From assembly GCA_947498765.1 (NCBI GenBank), contig CANMLG010000068.1:1-64000 (forward strand): DNA of 64,000 nt, read 5' to 3'. The notes under the pieces were generated by a model. That model saw nothing but the letters and a program-made list of their open reading frames with translations, was not told the origin of the DNA and made no database searches. The stretch comes from an uncultured Aquimarina sp. GTDB lineage: Bacteria; Bacteroidota; Bacteroidia; Flavobacteriales; Flavobacteriaceae. Shown here piece after piece: positions 46,629-57,087 of this stretch; position 1 is the stretch's first letter, and each line of letters begins with the position of its first letter. The position numbers and the translations under genes are program-made.

Positions 46629-49600
46629 ATGATTCACTTTTTTGGAAATCCCAATTCAAAAGTATTTGCTGTTCAAACCAGCACTGAAATTTCTTCAGAA
46701 AACATTCAAAAATTATCATGGTTATTTGGCGACCAACAAAAAATTGAAGCGACTGCTATAGACGCTTTTTTTATTGGCCCAAGAGCTGCTATGATAACAC
46801 CATGGAGTACAAATGCCGTTGAGATTACTCAAAATATGGCTATTGAAGGAATTATCCGTATTGAAGAATTTACAGCTTCGACAGCCGATTTTGCTGATTT
46901 TGACCCGATGCTTTCGGAAAAATTTTCTGGTTTAAATCAAGAAACCTTTACTATTGACATTGAACCCGAAGCCGTATTGCCTATTGAAGATATTGCTGCT
47001 TATAATAAGCAAGAAGGTTTAGCTCTAAGTGATGAAGAAGTAGCTTACTTAAATAGTGTAGCCGAAAAAATTGGCAGAAAGCTAACCGATTCTGAAGTTT
47101 TTGGATTTTCGCAAGTAAATTCAGAACACTGTCGTCACAAAATTTTTAATGGAACTTTTGTTATTGATGGTGAAGAAAAACCAACTTCATTATTTAAATT
47201 AATTAAAAAAACATCACAAAAGCATCCAAATACTATTGTTTCGGCATATAAAGATAATGTAGCTTTTGTAAAAGGGCCTAAAGCCACTCAATTTGCTCCT
47301 AAAACACCTAACAAGCCTGATTTTTACGAAGAAACAGCCTTTGATAGTGTAATTTCCCTTAAAGCTGAAACACATAATTTCCCTACTACTGTGGAACCTT
47401 TTAATGGTGCTGCCACAGGAGCTGGTGGCGAAATTAGAGATCGTTTAGCTGGTGGAAAAGGTTCTTTACCTCTAGCTGGAACAGCTGTTTATATGACTTC
47501 GTATTCTCGTTTAGAGGAGAATCGTCCTTGGGAACAAAAAGTAGAAGAAAGAAACTGGTTGTACCAAACCCCAATGGATATTTTAATCAAAGCTTCAAAC
47601 GGAGCTTCGGACTTTGGAAATAAATTTGGACAGCCTTTAATTACGGGTTCAGTACTTACTTTTGAGCACGAAGAAGATGCGCGATTAGTTGGTTTTGATA
47701 AAGTAATTATGCAAGCTGGTGGTATTGGTTATGGAAAAGAAAATGAAGCTTTAAAAGATAAACCAAATACAGGTGACGAAATAGTCATCCTTGGAGGTGA
47801 AAATTACCGTATTGGTATGGGAGGTGCAGCTGTTTCTTCTGCCGATACAGGAGGCAATAATTCTGGAATCGAATTAAATGCCATTCAACGTTCCAATCCC
47901 GAGATGCAAAAACGTGCTGCCAACGCTATCCGCGGAATGGTAGAAAGTGACCAAAATACTATTGTTTCTATTCATGACCACGGTGCGGGTGGACACTTAA
48001 ACTGTTTATCTGAATTGGTTGAAGAAACAGGTGGAAAAATAGACTTAGATAAATTGCCTGTAGGTGACCCAACACTTTCTGCTAAGGAAATTATTGGAAA
48101 TGAGTCTCAAGAACGAATGGGATTGGTTATTGATTCTAAAAGTTTAGAAACCCTTACCGAAATTGCTGAACGTGAACGCGCTCCTATTTATAATGTAGGT
48201 AAAGTAACTGGTGATGATCGGTTTACTTTTGAATCGGCTACCACAGGTGAAAAACCAATGGATTTAGCTTTGGAAGATATGTTCGGAAGCTCGCCAAAAA
48301 CAATTATGACTGACGAAACAGTTACGTATAATTACGAAGCTTTACGTTATGATAAATCAAAAATTGAAGACTACTTAAAACAAGTATTACAATTAGAAGC
48401 TGTAGCTTGTAAAGACTGGTTAACTAACAAAGTAGACCGTTGTGTAGGTGGTAAAGTGGCCAAACAACAATGTGCTGGACCGTTACAATTACCATTAAAC
48501 AATGTAGGTGTAATGGCTTTAGATTATACTAGTACTAATGGTATTGCGACTTCAATTGGTCATTCTCCTTTAACAGGCTTAATTGATCCTGCTGCAGGGA
48601 GTAAAAATGCTATTGCAGAATCATTAACCAATTTAGTTTGGGCTCCTTTGGGAGAAGGATTAAAGTCAGTTTCTTTATCTGCCAACTGGATGTGGCCATG
48701 TAATAATAAAGGAGAAGATGCTCGTTTATATACTGCTGTAGAAGCGGTTTCTGAATTTGCTATCAACTTAGGTATTAACGTTCCTACGGGTAAAGATTCT
48801 TTATCTATGAAACAAAAATATCCTGATAAGGATGTTATTGCTCCAGGTACGGTTATTATTTCCGCAGCTGGTCATTGTAACGAAATTAACAAAGTAGTTG
48901 AACCTGTGTTACAAAAGGATGGTGGTGCCATTTATTATATTAATATTTCTGAAGATAGCTTTAAATTAGGAGGCTCTTCATTTGCTCAAGTACTTAATAA
49001 AATAGGAAACGAAGCGCCGTCTATTAAAAATGATCAAAACTTTGCTACTACATTTAATACGATTCAGCAACTCATTGCCGACGATCAAATTTTAGCTGGA
49101 CACGATATTGGATCTGGAGGTTTAATTACCACTTTATTAGAATTGTGTTTTGCTGATGTTGATTTAGGGGCTAATCTTGACCTTACTGCTTTGAATGAAG
49201 CAGATACTACTAAAGTACTGTTTGCCGAAAATATTGGCTTAGTGTTCCAAGCAAAAGATAACACTACTGTAGAAGATAAACTTAGTAAAGCAAATATCAG
49301 TTTCCATAAAATTGGTACTGTTGTAGAAAGTGATCGTTTAAATATTAAAAACCAAAATGATTCTTTAAGCTTATCAATTTCTGAATTGCGTGATGTTTGG
49401 TTTAAAACATCTTATTTATTAGATGCCAAACAAAGTGGCGAAGCTAAAGCTAAAGAACGTTTTGATAATTATAAAAATCAAGCCTTACAATTCAGCTTCC
49501 CTGCTAATTTTGATGGAAACAAACCAGTAATAAATGCTGCAATTGGCAAAAGACCAAAAGCAGCTATTATTCGTGAAAAAGGAAGTAATTCTGAACGCGA

Positions 49601-50300
49601 AATGGCCAATTCACTTTACTTAGCTGGTTTTGATGTTAAAGATGTACACATGACCGATTTAATATCGGGTCGTGAAACTTTAGAAGATATTCAATTTATT
49701 GGTGCCGTGGGTGGTTTTTCAAACTCAGACGTATTAGGTTCTGCTAAAGGTTGGGCTGGTGCATTTAAATATAATGAAAAGGCAAAGACTGCTTTAGAAA
49801 ATTTCTTTAAACGAGAAGACACGTTATCTGTGGGTATTTGTAATGGATGTCAACTATGGGTTGAGTTAGGTTTGATGGATCAAGAATTAACTCAAAAAGC
49901 TAAAATGCTTCATAATGACTCATATAAACACGAGAGTAATTTTACTTCCGTAAAAATTCAAAAAAACAACTCTGTTATGCTTTCTAATTTAGAAGGAACT
50001 ACATTAGGTGTTTGGATTTCACATGGCGAAGGAAAATTTAATTTACCTGAAACAGAAAACAACTACCATATTGTTGCTAAATACGGATACGAAGGATACC
50101 CAGCTAATCCTAATGGCTCTAGCTACAATACAGCTATGTTAGCTACAAAAGATGGACGCCATTTGGCTACAATGCCACATATTGAACGTTCTATTTTCCA
50201 ATGGAATTGGGCTAATTATCCTACGAATCGTAAGGATCAAGTTTCACCTTGGTTACAGGCGTTTGTTAATGCACGTGTTTGGATTGAAGAACAGAAATAG
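46629..50300 (+). CDS. purL: Phosphoribosylformylglycinamidine synthase, single-chain form
   Basis: A 1223-residue enzyme that converts FGAR to FGAM in purine synthesis, using glutamine and ATP. It has the N-terminal PurS-like part, two AIRS-like ATPase halves (SEHCRHKIFNG, then ETHNFPTTVEPFNGAATGAG for the first; GKDSLSMKQ and GHDIGSGGLITTLLE for the second), and a C-terminal class I glutaminase with nucleophile C1074 in GICNGCQ. This is the long form of Proteobacteria and Bacteroidota, slightly shorter than E. coli PurL (1295). No other pur gene is adjacent. It has its own promoter and terminator. Confidence 0.96.
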   Translation: MIHFFGNPNSKVFAVQTSTEISSENIQKLSWLFGDQQKIEATAIDAFFIGPRAAMITPWSTNAVEITQNMAIEGIIRIEEFTASTADFADFDPMLSEKFSGLNQETFTIDIEPEAVLPIEDIAAYNKQEGLALSDEEVAYLNSVAEKIGRKLTDSEVFGFSQVNSEHCRHKIFNGTFVIDGEEKPTSLFKLIKKTSQKHPNTIVSAYKDNVAFVKGPKATQFAPKTPNKPDFYEETAFDSVISLKAETHNFPTTVEPFNGAATGAGGEIRDRLAGGKGSLPLAGTAVYMTSYSRLEENRPWEQKVEERNWLYQTPMDILIKASNGASDFGNKFGQPLITGSVLTFEHEEDARLVGFDKVIMQAGGIGYGKENEALKDKPNTGDEIVILGGENYRIGMGGAAVSSADTGGNNSGIELNAIQRSNPEMQKRAANAIRGMVESDQNTIVSIHDHGAGGHLNCLSELVEETGGKIDLDKLPVGDPTLSAKEIIGNESQERMGLVIDSKSLETLTEIAERERAPIYNVGKVTGDDRFTFESATTGEKPMDLALEDMFGSSPKTIMTDETVTYNYEALRYDKSKIEDYLKQVLQLEAVACKDWLTNKVDRCVGGKVAKQQCAGPLQLPLNNVGVMALDYTSTNGIATSIGHSPLTGLIDPAAGSKNAIAESLTNLVWAPLGEGLKSVSLSANWMWPCNNKGEDARLYTAVEAVSEFAINLGINVPTGKDSLSMKQKYPDKDVIAPGTVIISAAGHCNEINKVVEPVLQKDGGAIYYINISEDSFKLGGSSFAQVLNKIGNEAPSIKNDQNFATTFNTIQQLIADDQILAGHDIGSGGLITTLLELCFADVDLGANLDLTALNEADTTKVLFAENIGLVFQAKDNTTVEDKLSKANISFHKIGTVVESDRLNIKNQNDSLSLSISELRDVWFKTSYLLDAKQSGEAKAKERFDNYKNQALQFSFPANFDGNKPVINAAIGKRPKAAIIREKGSNSEREMANSLYLAGFDVKDVHMTDLISGRETLEDIQFIGAVGGFSNSDVLGSAKGWAGAFKYNEKAKTALENFFKREDTLSVGICNGCQLWVELGLMDQELTQKAKMLHNDSYKHESNFTSVKIQKNNSVMLSNLEGTTLGVWISHGEGKFNLPETENNYHIVAKYGYEGYPANPNGSSYNTAMLATKDGRHLATMPHIERSIFQWNWANYPTNRKDQVSPWLQAFVNARVWIEEQK

Positions 50301-50327
50301 CAGTAAACTAAGCATTGTACAAAAACA

Positions 50328-50357
50328 AAAGTCCTGATGAAAATTCATCAGGACTTT
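50328..50357. terminator. Bidirectional terminator between purL and the glycan module
   Basis: AAAGTCCTGATG (50328-50339) pairs perfectly with CATCAGGACTTT (50346-50357); inner bases can extend the stem. Flanking A- and T-rich tracts allow use in both directions. Confidence 0.85.
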
Positions 50358-50379
50358 ATTTTACTATGGAATATTATTT

Positions 50380-51072
50380 TTACAAACTAACCTTTTGCTT
50401 TTTCCATTTACCTGATAAATATTTTTCTCCCACCGATATTTCTTTTATTTCTTTGGCAGGAACTCCATAAGCTAACCTAAAATTTTCTACATCTTTGTTC
50501 ACCAAAGCTCCAGCTCCAACAATACTATGCATTCCTATATATATTGAGTGAATTATATTTGCGCCTAAACAAATTGCCGAAAAAGTATCGATAATTACAT
50601 TACCTCCTACCGTAACACCTGGCGCTAAACTTGAATAATCGTTTATTTCACTTTCATGCCCAAAATTTACTCCCGTATTTAAAATACAGAAATCCCCTAC
50701 CTTTGATTCTGCATTTAAAGTAGCTGATGCTAATATGACACTTCCTTTACCAACTGTAACCGTTTTACTTATTATAACAGATGGATGAATAACAGTAATA
50801 AACTCAAAACCCGGAACTAATCTCTTTATTTTTTCAGCCAATAAAAAACGTGTCCAATTATCTCCAATAGCTATTATTCCTCTTGTTACCCCTTGATCAT
50901 ATAATTGCGAAATCAAGTCTTCGGTTCCTAAAATTTCATAATCAAGAACTTTTTCGCCAACAGGTTTAAAAGAATCTATAAAACCGTGAATTGTATACTC
51001 ACCATTAAGTTCTATAGCTTCTGCTACCACTTTACCGTGACCTGATGCCCCAACAATAAGAACTTTTTCCAT
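50380..51072 (-). CDS. NeuD/PglD-type sugar O- or N-acetyltransferase
   Basis: A 230-residue acyltransferase of surface-glycan synthesis. The N-terminal nucleotide-sugar-binding domain starts EKVLIVGASGHGKVVAEA, as in PglD and NeuD. The C-terminal half (about 95-215) is a left-handed beta helix of hexapeptide repeats; the catalytic base is probably H139 in NTGVNFGHESEI, by comparison with PglD. It closes a four-gene minus-strand module with a glycosyltransferase, an ATP-grasp protein and a CapK-like enzyme. The acceptor is probably an amino- or deoxysugar nucleotide, but this cannot be fixed. Confidence 0.87.
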   Translation of the reverse strand: MEKVLIVGASGHGKVVAEAIELNGEYTIHGFIDSFKPVGEKVLDYEILGTEDLISQLYDQGVTRGIIAIGDNWTRFLLAEKIKRLVPGFEFITVIHPSVIISKTVTVGKGSVILASATLNAESKVGDFCILNTGVNFGHESEINDYSSLAPGVTVGGNVIIDTFSAICLGANIIHSIYIGMHSIVGAGALVNKDVENFRLAYGVPAKEIKEISVGEKYLSGKWKKQKVSL

Positions 51073-51166
51073 TTTTTATTATATTGAAGTAGCAAGCTAA
51101 TCATTTAATTTTTAATACTATTATTCAATTAAACTTTGAAAATCACTTATCGATATTTCTAGTATT

Positions 51167-52471
51167 TCAACCTTTATTATTCATTTCATTTACCATAACT
51201 CTCCTTTTTCCAGAGGCTAATAATGGAATCTCATCCACATATTCACTAGTAATAGTAGCTTCCTCTCCTAAGTATTGCTTTAAATCAGTTTTAAATTGTT
51301 CTAATCTTAAAAATTCTTTAGCACTGTTCAATTTAAGATGATATATTTTTGCTGATTTTTGAATAAGTTGACATTGTTTTAATTCATGATAGTTATTTAC
51401 CAACAAAATTAAATTTACATTAATCACTTCTCCCGAAGTGTTATAAATAGTATCTATTTTTCTTCCATGAACTTTTTCCAAAACAGTACTTCCTTCAATT
51501 ATATTTTTTATTCCAACATCACCCGTATCATATCGAATGATTGGCATAGTATAATTATATAAGTCTGTTACTACTATTCTACCTAATTTACCATTTTTTA
51601 CAGGTGTGTCGGATTCTAAATCCAAAACTTCTATTAAATAACTTGCCTCATTAATTAAAAAATAGTCTTTATTTAATGGCTGTTGTGCTAATATTCCATT
51701 CTCAACATTTGAGTATCTTGATACTACATTCACATCAAAGTATATCTTCATTTTTTGCTTGGTATAAGCGTTTAAACTTTCGGATATAGCTATAGCTGAT
51801 TTTAGCTTGTACACTGGAACAGTCTTGTTTTTTTTATCTAAATATTTACAAATGCTTTCAAAAGAAGAAGCATAGCCTAACCAACTATTTGTTGCGCTGC
51901 TCTTAAATAAATTAGCAAGTATTGATGATTTATATTCATTCTTTTGTAAATCAAAAACATCTATAGGAACTATATTTTGTATAAATTTTACGAGTGGCGA
52001 TTTTTGCTCAAAGGCTTTCCACATTCTAAAATAAGTAATTCGAAAACCTAATCTAAAACCAGCTTTTTCAGAGAAGTATAGGTTATCTGCTATATTTCTA
52101 ATTTTTTTTAATTTATTCTGAAATACCTCAAAAGGTATTCCTGTAGAACCACTTGTCCTTACTTTAAAATTATGATTTTTAGAAAATTTAACTGATTTAA
52201 AATCATCACTATACGCTCTAATAATATTTTTGTTTACTATAGGAAAATCATTAATTGAATTATAATTATTCAATTTTTTATAATACTGAGTAGTAGTAAC
52301 TGCATGAGCTAATATATTTTTTAACGCAATTTGTTTCTTTTTAATAACCTCTTCTTCATCTGGGTTCTCGTTTAAAAATTGAATTTCTTTAAAATGCTTT
52401 TTCTTGATTCCTCCTTTTACAAAATCAACACTCCAAAAGATCTTATTTCTAAGCAATTCTGACAATTTCAT
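51167..52471 (-). CDS. CapK-like adenylate-forming enzyme
   Basis: A 434-residue member of the phenylacetate-CoA-ligase-like/CapK group of AMP-forming enzymes. The nucleotide loop RTSGSTGIPFEV is at 105-116, the adenine-contact motif YDTGD at 314-318, and a C-terminal lid with a conserved-looking lysine region (LLASGKRRVMVNE) at the end. CapK proteins sit in capsule and polysaccharide loci and are thought to activate a carboxylic acid for attachment to the glycan; the true reaction is rarely proven. It lies ten bases after the ATP-grasp gene, and both could modify the same sugar with an amide- or ester-linked group. Confidence 0.82.
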   Translation of the reverse strand: MKLSELLRNKIFWSVDFVKGGIKKKHFKEIQFLNENPDEEEVIKKKQIALKNILAHAVTTTQYYKKLNNYNSINDFPIVNKNIIRAYSDDFKSVKFSKNHNFKVRTSGSTGIPFEVFQNKLKKIRNIADNLYFSEKAGFRLGFRITYFRMWKAFEQKSPLVKFIQNIVPIDVFDLQKNEYKSSILANLFKSSATNSWLGYASSFESICKYLDKKNKTVPVYKLKSAIAISESLNAYTKQKMKIYFDVNVVSRYSNVENGILAQQPLNKDYFLINEASYLIEVLDLESDTPVKNGKLGRIVVTDLYNYTMPIIRYDTGDVGIKNIIEGSTVLEKVHGRKIDTIYNTSGEVINVNLILLVNNYHELKQCQLIQKSAKIYHLKLNSAKEFLRLEQFKTDLKQYLGEEATITSEYVDEIPLLASGKRRVMVNEMNNKG

Positions 52472-52481
52472 AATTAAATAA

Positions 52482-53531
52482 TTAAGCTTCTGACATAATT
52501 TCTTTAAACAAAGGATGCCTTAAATAGCCTCCATAGGCTATATCCGGAGTAATAAAAGAGTTATTATCATTACCCTCAATAATAACTGGCCCATTTGGAC
52601 TAATAGCTATATCCCACCCAATGATACGATCGGGGATATGTAGCACAGCTTTTTTGATTAAATCACTGGCTTCTTTAAAAAAAGGAATTTCAAAACCATC
52701 AAAAACCACATTTGTATCTGGATGACTTATCAATTGTTCTCCTCCATATTTCATTAATTGATGACTCTTTCCTTTTAACTTACCTTCTTTTAAATCAACA
52801 CTAACGTAAAATCCACCAGAACTACCATTATCAACTACATTTCCTCCTCGACCAAATCGCATAAAAGCTGAAAGAATATGTATTTGATCATGCTTATCTA
52901 TATATGTATCAAAACGAATTGTGTTTACACTATATTTATATATTTCATTAATCTTTTCGTGCTGATCTATTACTTCTTGATGTACGCAGTCATTTTCTAA
53001 AATATAAGATCCACAAATTGCTAATTCATTTATAAGATTTTCATATGTAAGCAAAAAACATCCGTTACCGCCCATTTCGGTAATTGATTTTACAAATATT
53101 TTATTGGTATTAGATTCCTTAAAAACACGCTCAAAAAAAAACTTCAACTGCTCTAATGAATTAATATTAAGTATAGTTGAATTATAAAAAAAACTACTCT
53201 TGAAGTTATACCCGAATAAACTCGGAGTTGATAAACTATTCTTTTCCATAAATAATGAAAAAGCTAATTTATTACGTAATAATGAAGCATACTGAAAATG
53301 ATGAAGTTTCTTAGATAAAGTGATTTTATCAACTTCTGAACTACTTAAATAGTCTAAATAGTTATGCTTACTTTTCCTATATAGAAATTTGCCAAAATAA
53401 AAATAAGGGTACTCTTTTTTTTTAATTCCAAAAATTATAGCTTCTTTAATTATTTGCCATACTCCTTTTCTATTAGAATCATTTATGATAACGGATAGGC
53501 GCTTTTTTAGCAGATGTATTTTTTGTTTCAT
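52482..53531 (-). CDS. ATP-grasp protein of the sugar-transfer-associated type
   Basis: A 349-residue ATP-grasp ligase resembling the family found beside glycosyltransferases (ATPgrasp_ST). The C-terminal catalytic half has NTIRFDTYID, RFGRGGNVVDNGSSGG and the metal-binding end GWDIAISPNGPVIIEGNDN (about 307-325), with Glu and Asn positioned for Mg-ATP. These enzymes should join an activated carboxylate to an amine, perhaps attaching an amino acid to a sugar acid. It follows the glycosyltransferase by 47 bases and precedes CapK by ten. Substrate is unknown. Confidence 0.82.
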   Translation of the reverse strand: MKQKIHLLKKRLSVIINDSNRKGVWQIIKEAIIFGIKKKEYPYFYFGKFLYRKSKHNYLDYLSSSEVDKITLSKKLHHFQYASLLRNKLAFSLFMEKNSLSTPSLFGYNFKSSFFYNSTILNINSLEQLKFFFERVFKESNTNKIFVKSITEMGGNGCFLLTYENLINELAICGSYILENDCVHQEVIDQHEKINEIYKYSVNTIRFDTYIDKHDQIHILSAFMRFGRGGNVVDNGSSGGFYVSVDLKEGKLKGKSHQLMKYGGEQLISHPDTNVVFDGFEIPFFKEASDLIKKAVLHIPDRIIGWDIAISPNGPVIIEGNDNNSFITPDIAYGGYLRHPLFKEIMSEA

Positions 53532-53578
53532 AATTAAAATCCCAAATTCAATGAATAAGTGCGAGTAATAAGCAAACT

Positions 53579-54742
53579 TTAACTAATTAATCCTCTATAC
53601 TCTTTTAGTAGTTGCTCCCAAACGAAGGTTCTTTCATAACTACTAACTATTACTTCTCTTGAGTTACTTCCTAAATCTTCTTTCAATTTATGATCAATTA
53701 GTAATTTTTTCATAGAACTATACAAAGCTTTAGTACTTTTTACAGGAATAATTAACCCATTAATACCTTCGCTAACAATTTCATTACATCCATTAATATC
53801 AGTTACTATGCTAGGTAAACCCATTGCTCCTGCTTGCATAACTACATTTGGGAAACCTTCTCTGTAACTTGGAAAAGTTAATACGTCTGCTATCGAGAAA
53901 AAAGGTCTAACATCATTCTGCCATCCTACTGATATAATATTCGAATTTGTATTAATTTCAGTTTCTGTATCAGGTAATAAAGGATCTAAATCTTTCTCAT
54001 AAGTACCCACTAATAATAATTTCGCTTGATCAAATTCTACACTAATCTTTTTAAAAGCTTCAATTAATTCATTGATTCCTTTATCCTTCACTAACCTACC
54101 AACAAAAAGAAAAACTATATCTGACTGTTTTATAGATAATTGTTCTTTTAAATCTTTTTTTTCAGAATCTGAATATAAACTTGGATCAAAATGCGATGTG
54201 TCTATTCCATTTGAACTTCCTTTAGCTATTACTTTTGTTTTCTGTTCCGCTATAAACTTGTTCTCAACTATAATGTCTTTTAAACCATAGGAGTTAGGAT
54301 AAATTTTAGTGGCACATGAATAGGTAAGCTTTTCAACAAAATCTAATAATTTTCTTTTTGGACCTGTAACCACCAAAAGCGGTAATCCCGCTATAGTGTG
54401 CAACCTATTAGGCACACCTGCTAGTTTAGCTGCTAACATTGCTAATGTTCCCGCCTTAGGAGTATGACTATGTACTATAGATGGTTTTTCTTTTTTAAAA
54501 ACTTTATATAATTGATATACCGCCCTTAAATCTTTAATAGGGGTGATTTTTCTAGTCATTTCAACTGGTATTACTTGAATACCTTCATCTTCAGCAACAT
54601 TATAAATAGTACTATTTATACTTGCACTGCCTTCACTAGATACACCAATAACTTCATAATAATTAGACATAAATTTTAGCTGTCCTTTTAATAATCCTCC
54701 TAATGAAACAGGAACTGTAGTTACTCTAATTATTTTTACCAT
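53579..54742 (-). CDS. Glycosyltransferase family 4, capsule or exopolysaccharide type
   Basis: A 387-residue GT-B glycosyltransferase. The N-terminal acceptor half has TVPVSLGGLLKGQLKFM and HSHTPKAGTLAMLAAKLAGV; the donor half has LFVGRLVKDKGINELIEAF and the EX7E-like region SYREGFPNVVMQAGAMG. It is the promoter-proximal gene of the four-gene glycan module. The flipping, polymerising and initiating genes expected in a full locus (Wzx, Wzy, sugar-phosphate transferase) are missing here, so this is either the edge or a detached piece of one. Confidence 0.88.
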   Translation of the reverse strand: MVKIIRVTTVPVSLGGLLKGQLKFMSNYYEVIGVSSEGSASINSTIYNVAEDEGIQVIPVEMTRKITPIKDLRAVYQLYKVFKKEKPSIVHSHTPKAGTLAMLAAKLAGVPNRLHTIAGLPLLVVTGPKRKLLDFVEKLTYSCATKIYPNSYGLKDIIVENKFIAEQKTKVIAKGSSNGIDTSHFDPSLYSDSEKKDLKEQLSIKQSDIVFLFVGRLVKDKGINELIEAFKKISVEFDQAKLLLVGTYEKDLDPLLPDTETEINTNSNIISVGWQNDVRPFFSIADVLTFPSYREGFPNVVMQAGAMGLPSIVTDINGCNEIVSEGINGLIIPVKSTKALYSSMKKLLIDHKLKEDLGSNSREVIVSSYERTFVWEQLLKEYRGLIS

Positions 54743-54922
54743 TACAATAAAACTATTTATTTTCTGAAGGTAAATATAGTTATAAGTCTATATGCTCCCA
54801 CTTTTTTTTATTGTATTATTAATTAAGTCTTTTATTGGCTATTTTAATAATCAATTTTTTAATAAAAAATAAAAATCTATAAGAACAAATCTGTAACTAT
54901 CCAAAAACAAACCTATTAAACA

Positions 54923-56875
54923 CTAAACATTTAAATGTACATTTTTGTCTTTAACCTCTATTTTAAATAATGTTCCTCTTTTGGGATGGGAATCTATAAT
55001 AAGCAAACCAGATAATTGATCCACCCTACTTTTAATATTTTTTACACCTATTCCTTTATTATCAGAAAGAGAATCTACAGAAAACCCTTTCCCGTCATCT
55101 TCATAAGTTACATGTAAACTATCTAAAATATATTCAAATCTAATATCTATTTGCTTTGCCTTAGCATGTTTTAATGTATTAGTTATTAACTCTTGAAGTA
55201 TGATAAAAATTTCATTTTGAATAGAAACATCTATTTGATTAAGCACCTCCTCTTCCGAGGTTTCAAAATTAACAGTTAAATTAGTAGCCTCATCAATATT
55301 TTTTACATACTCCTTTAAAACTTCTATATAATCATTTTGTCTATTTTCTTTAGGAATAGTATTATGAGATATTTCACGCACCTTATTGTAAGTACGATCC
55401 ATATGGCTTTGAATTTTTTCAATTTTAGGAGTTCTTATTTCACCTATTAACAATTTAATTGTGGCAATATCATTTCCAATTGAATCATGAAGCCCTTGTG
55501 CTAATTTTTTTCGCTCTCTATCCTGCCCTTCTATTTTTGCTTTTATTAATTTTAGCTCCTGCTCTTTCATTAACGAATTTATTTTCTCATCAGAAACTTG
55601 CTTTAAAATTTCATTAAACTTTTTCTGTGTTTTTAATTTCTTTGAATACACAAAAGCAATTAACACAATTGAAATAAAAAGGATTATTGATATTAACATT
55701 ATTAAATTTTTAATATAAATCTGCTTTTCTTTATCTTTTTTCAATTGATTGTTCTCTTTCTCTTTTTGTAATGTTTCAAATTTTATTTCTAATTCATTAA
55801 TTTCTTTTGCTTTTTGTATTTTATTTATAGAATCTTGAATAATTAAAAAGTTTTCTGAAAACTGCAATGCCTGTTCATACTTTTTGTTGGTACTTGCATT
55901 TTCTTTTAACTTATCAAAGCAAAATAACATTTCAAGTAAATTTCCTTCTTTTTTTCTTTCCTCTAATAAATTTAAAAGTATCGATTCAACCTTATCAAAT
56001 TGTTTTCTTTCTAAATATTCCTCAATTAATTCTTTTTTAGCTTTATTCTTAAGGTGAGATATCTTCATTTCTTCTCCCCTTTTAATAATTCCCTTTAATC
56101 TAGGGATCATTTCATTTTTTTTGCCTGTATACTTTAAATTCTTAACGATATAAAAATTAACAGCTAAATCATAATAGGGATTTTTATTAATCTCTAGTGC
56201 TTGATAATAATATGAATTAGATTTTTTATAATCTTTTAAATCATAATAAATACGACCTAATGACATCATCGCGCCTACAGCCACATCAACATCTATGCTA
56301 TTTATTATTTTCTTTAATAATGCAATAGAAGTTTCGTGTTTATTTTCGTAAGAATAAATATCTCCTAAAAATAAAATAAATCGATCATGTTCTTCTTCAA
56401 AATTCCATTTCCCTGCATTGTCTTGACCTTCTATTGATACTTTTTTCGCGTTTTTATATAGACCTTTGCTCAAAAAAGTATTTGCTAAACTCATATTAGC
56501 CAAAAGGTTTCGTTTATGTTTTATGGAATCATGCGAAAAATTAGTATAACTCAATGCTTTCTTAGAATAATATAGTGCTGAGTCAGAATCTCTTTTTAGT
56601 TCTAAAAAGTAACATGAAATCAAGTGAGTTAATCTCGATTTACTAGCATCAGTTTTTAGCTTATTTAAAAGTTGAAGTGATAACTTATACGCCCCTTCTT
56701 TATTATTTTCTGAATAAAATAGATTTTCAGCTTTTTTTAAAAATTTCCTTTCCTCATTTTCTAAAAATGATAGTGTAGAAATATCTTCTCCTTCCAATTG
56801 TTCTTGAGAATAAACAACGCTGTTAGCGTATAAAATCAAAAAAAACAAATAGAAGTTTTTAAAACTAGCTTTCAT
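54923..56875 (-). CDS. TPR-containing sensor histidine kinase
   Basis: I use the Met at 56875, which starts a signal-like segment (MKASFKNFYLFFLILYANSV), giving 650 residues; the frame continues ten codons upstream. The periplasmic part (about 25-385) contains tetratricopeptide-like helical repeats, then a transmembrane segment (about 388-411) and a coiled coil. The kinase part (about 445-650) is of the NarX/HisKA_3 class: phosphoacceptor H463 in LAQGLHDSIGNDIA, N-box ELITNTLKHAKA, and G-boxes DDGKGF and GIGVKNI. Such kinases normally pair with a LuxR-type regulator, but none is adjacent and the only regulator in the window is of LytTR type. Confidence 0.85.
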   Translation of the reverse strand: MKASFKNFYLFFLILYANSVVYSQEQLEGEDISTLSFLENEERKFLKKAENLFYSENNKEGAYKLSLQLLNKLKTDASKSRLTHLISCYFLELKRDSDSALYYSKKALSYTNFSHDSIKHKRNLLANMSLANTFLSKGLYKNAKKVSIEGQDNAGKWNFEEEHDRFILFLGDIYSYENKHETSIALLKKIINSIDVDVAVGAMMSLGRIYYDLKDYKKSNSYYYQALEINKNPYYDLAVNFYIVKNLKYTGKKNEMIPRLKGIIKRGEEMKISHLKNKAKKELIEEYLERKQFDKVESILLNLLEERKKEGNLLEMLFCFDKLKENASTNKKYEQALQFSENFLIIQDSINKIQKAKEINELEIKFETLQKEKENNQLKKDKEKQIYIKNLIMLISIILFISIVLIAFVYSKKLKTQKKFNEILKQVSDEKINSLMKEQELKLIKAKIEGQDRERKKLAQGLHDSIGNDIATIKLLIGEIRTPKIEKIQSHMDRTYNKVREISHNTIPKENRQNDYIEVLKEYVKNIDEATNLTVNFETSEEEVLNQIDVSIQNEIFIILQELITNTLKHAKAKQIDIRFEYILDSLHVTYEDDGKGFSVDSLSDNKGIGVKNIKSRVDQLSGLLIIDSHPKRGTLFKIEVKDKNVHLNV

Positions 56876-57087
56876 GTATTTGGTATAAAAGAAATAGATA
56901 TACAATTTATAGCTAAGGTAAATTTATCTATTTAAAAAAACATGAATTCAAAAGAATAAGCTTGTAGGAATTTTAGAAAATTGAGAATATTTAATTAAAA
57001 TGAGCTTATACTGTTCCTAAATTTGAAAATTATTAATAGTCAACACTCTAAAATAATTTTATTTATTTTATTCCAAACTTCTATAAC

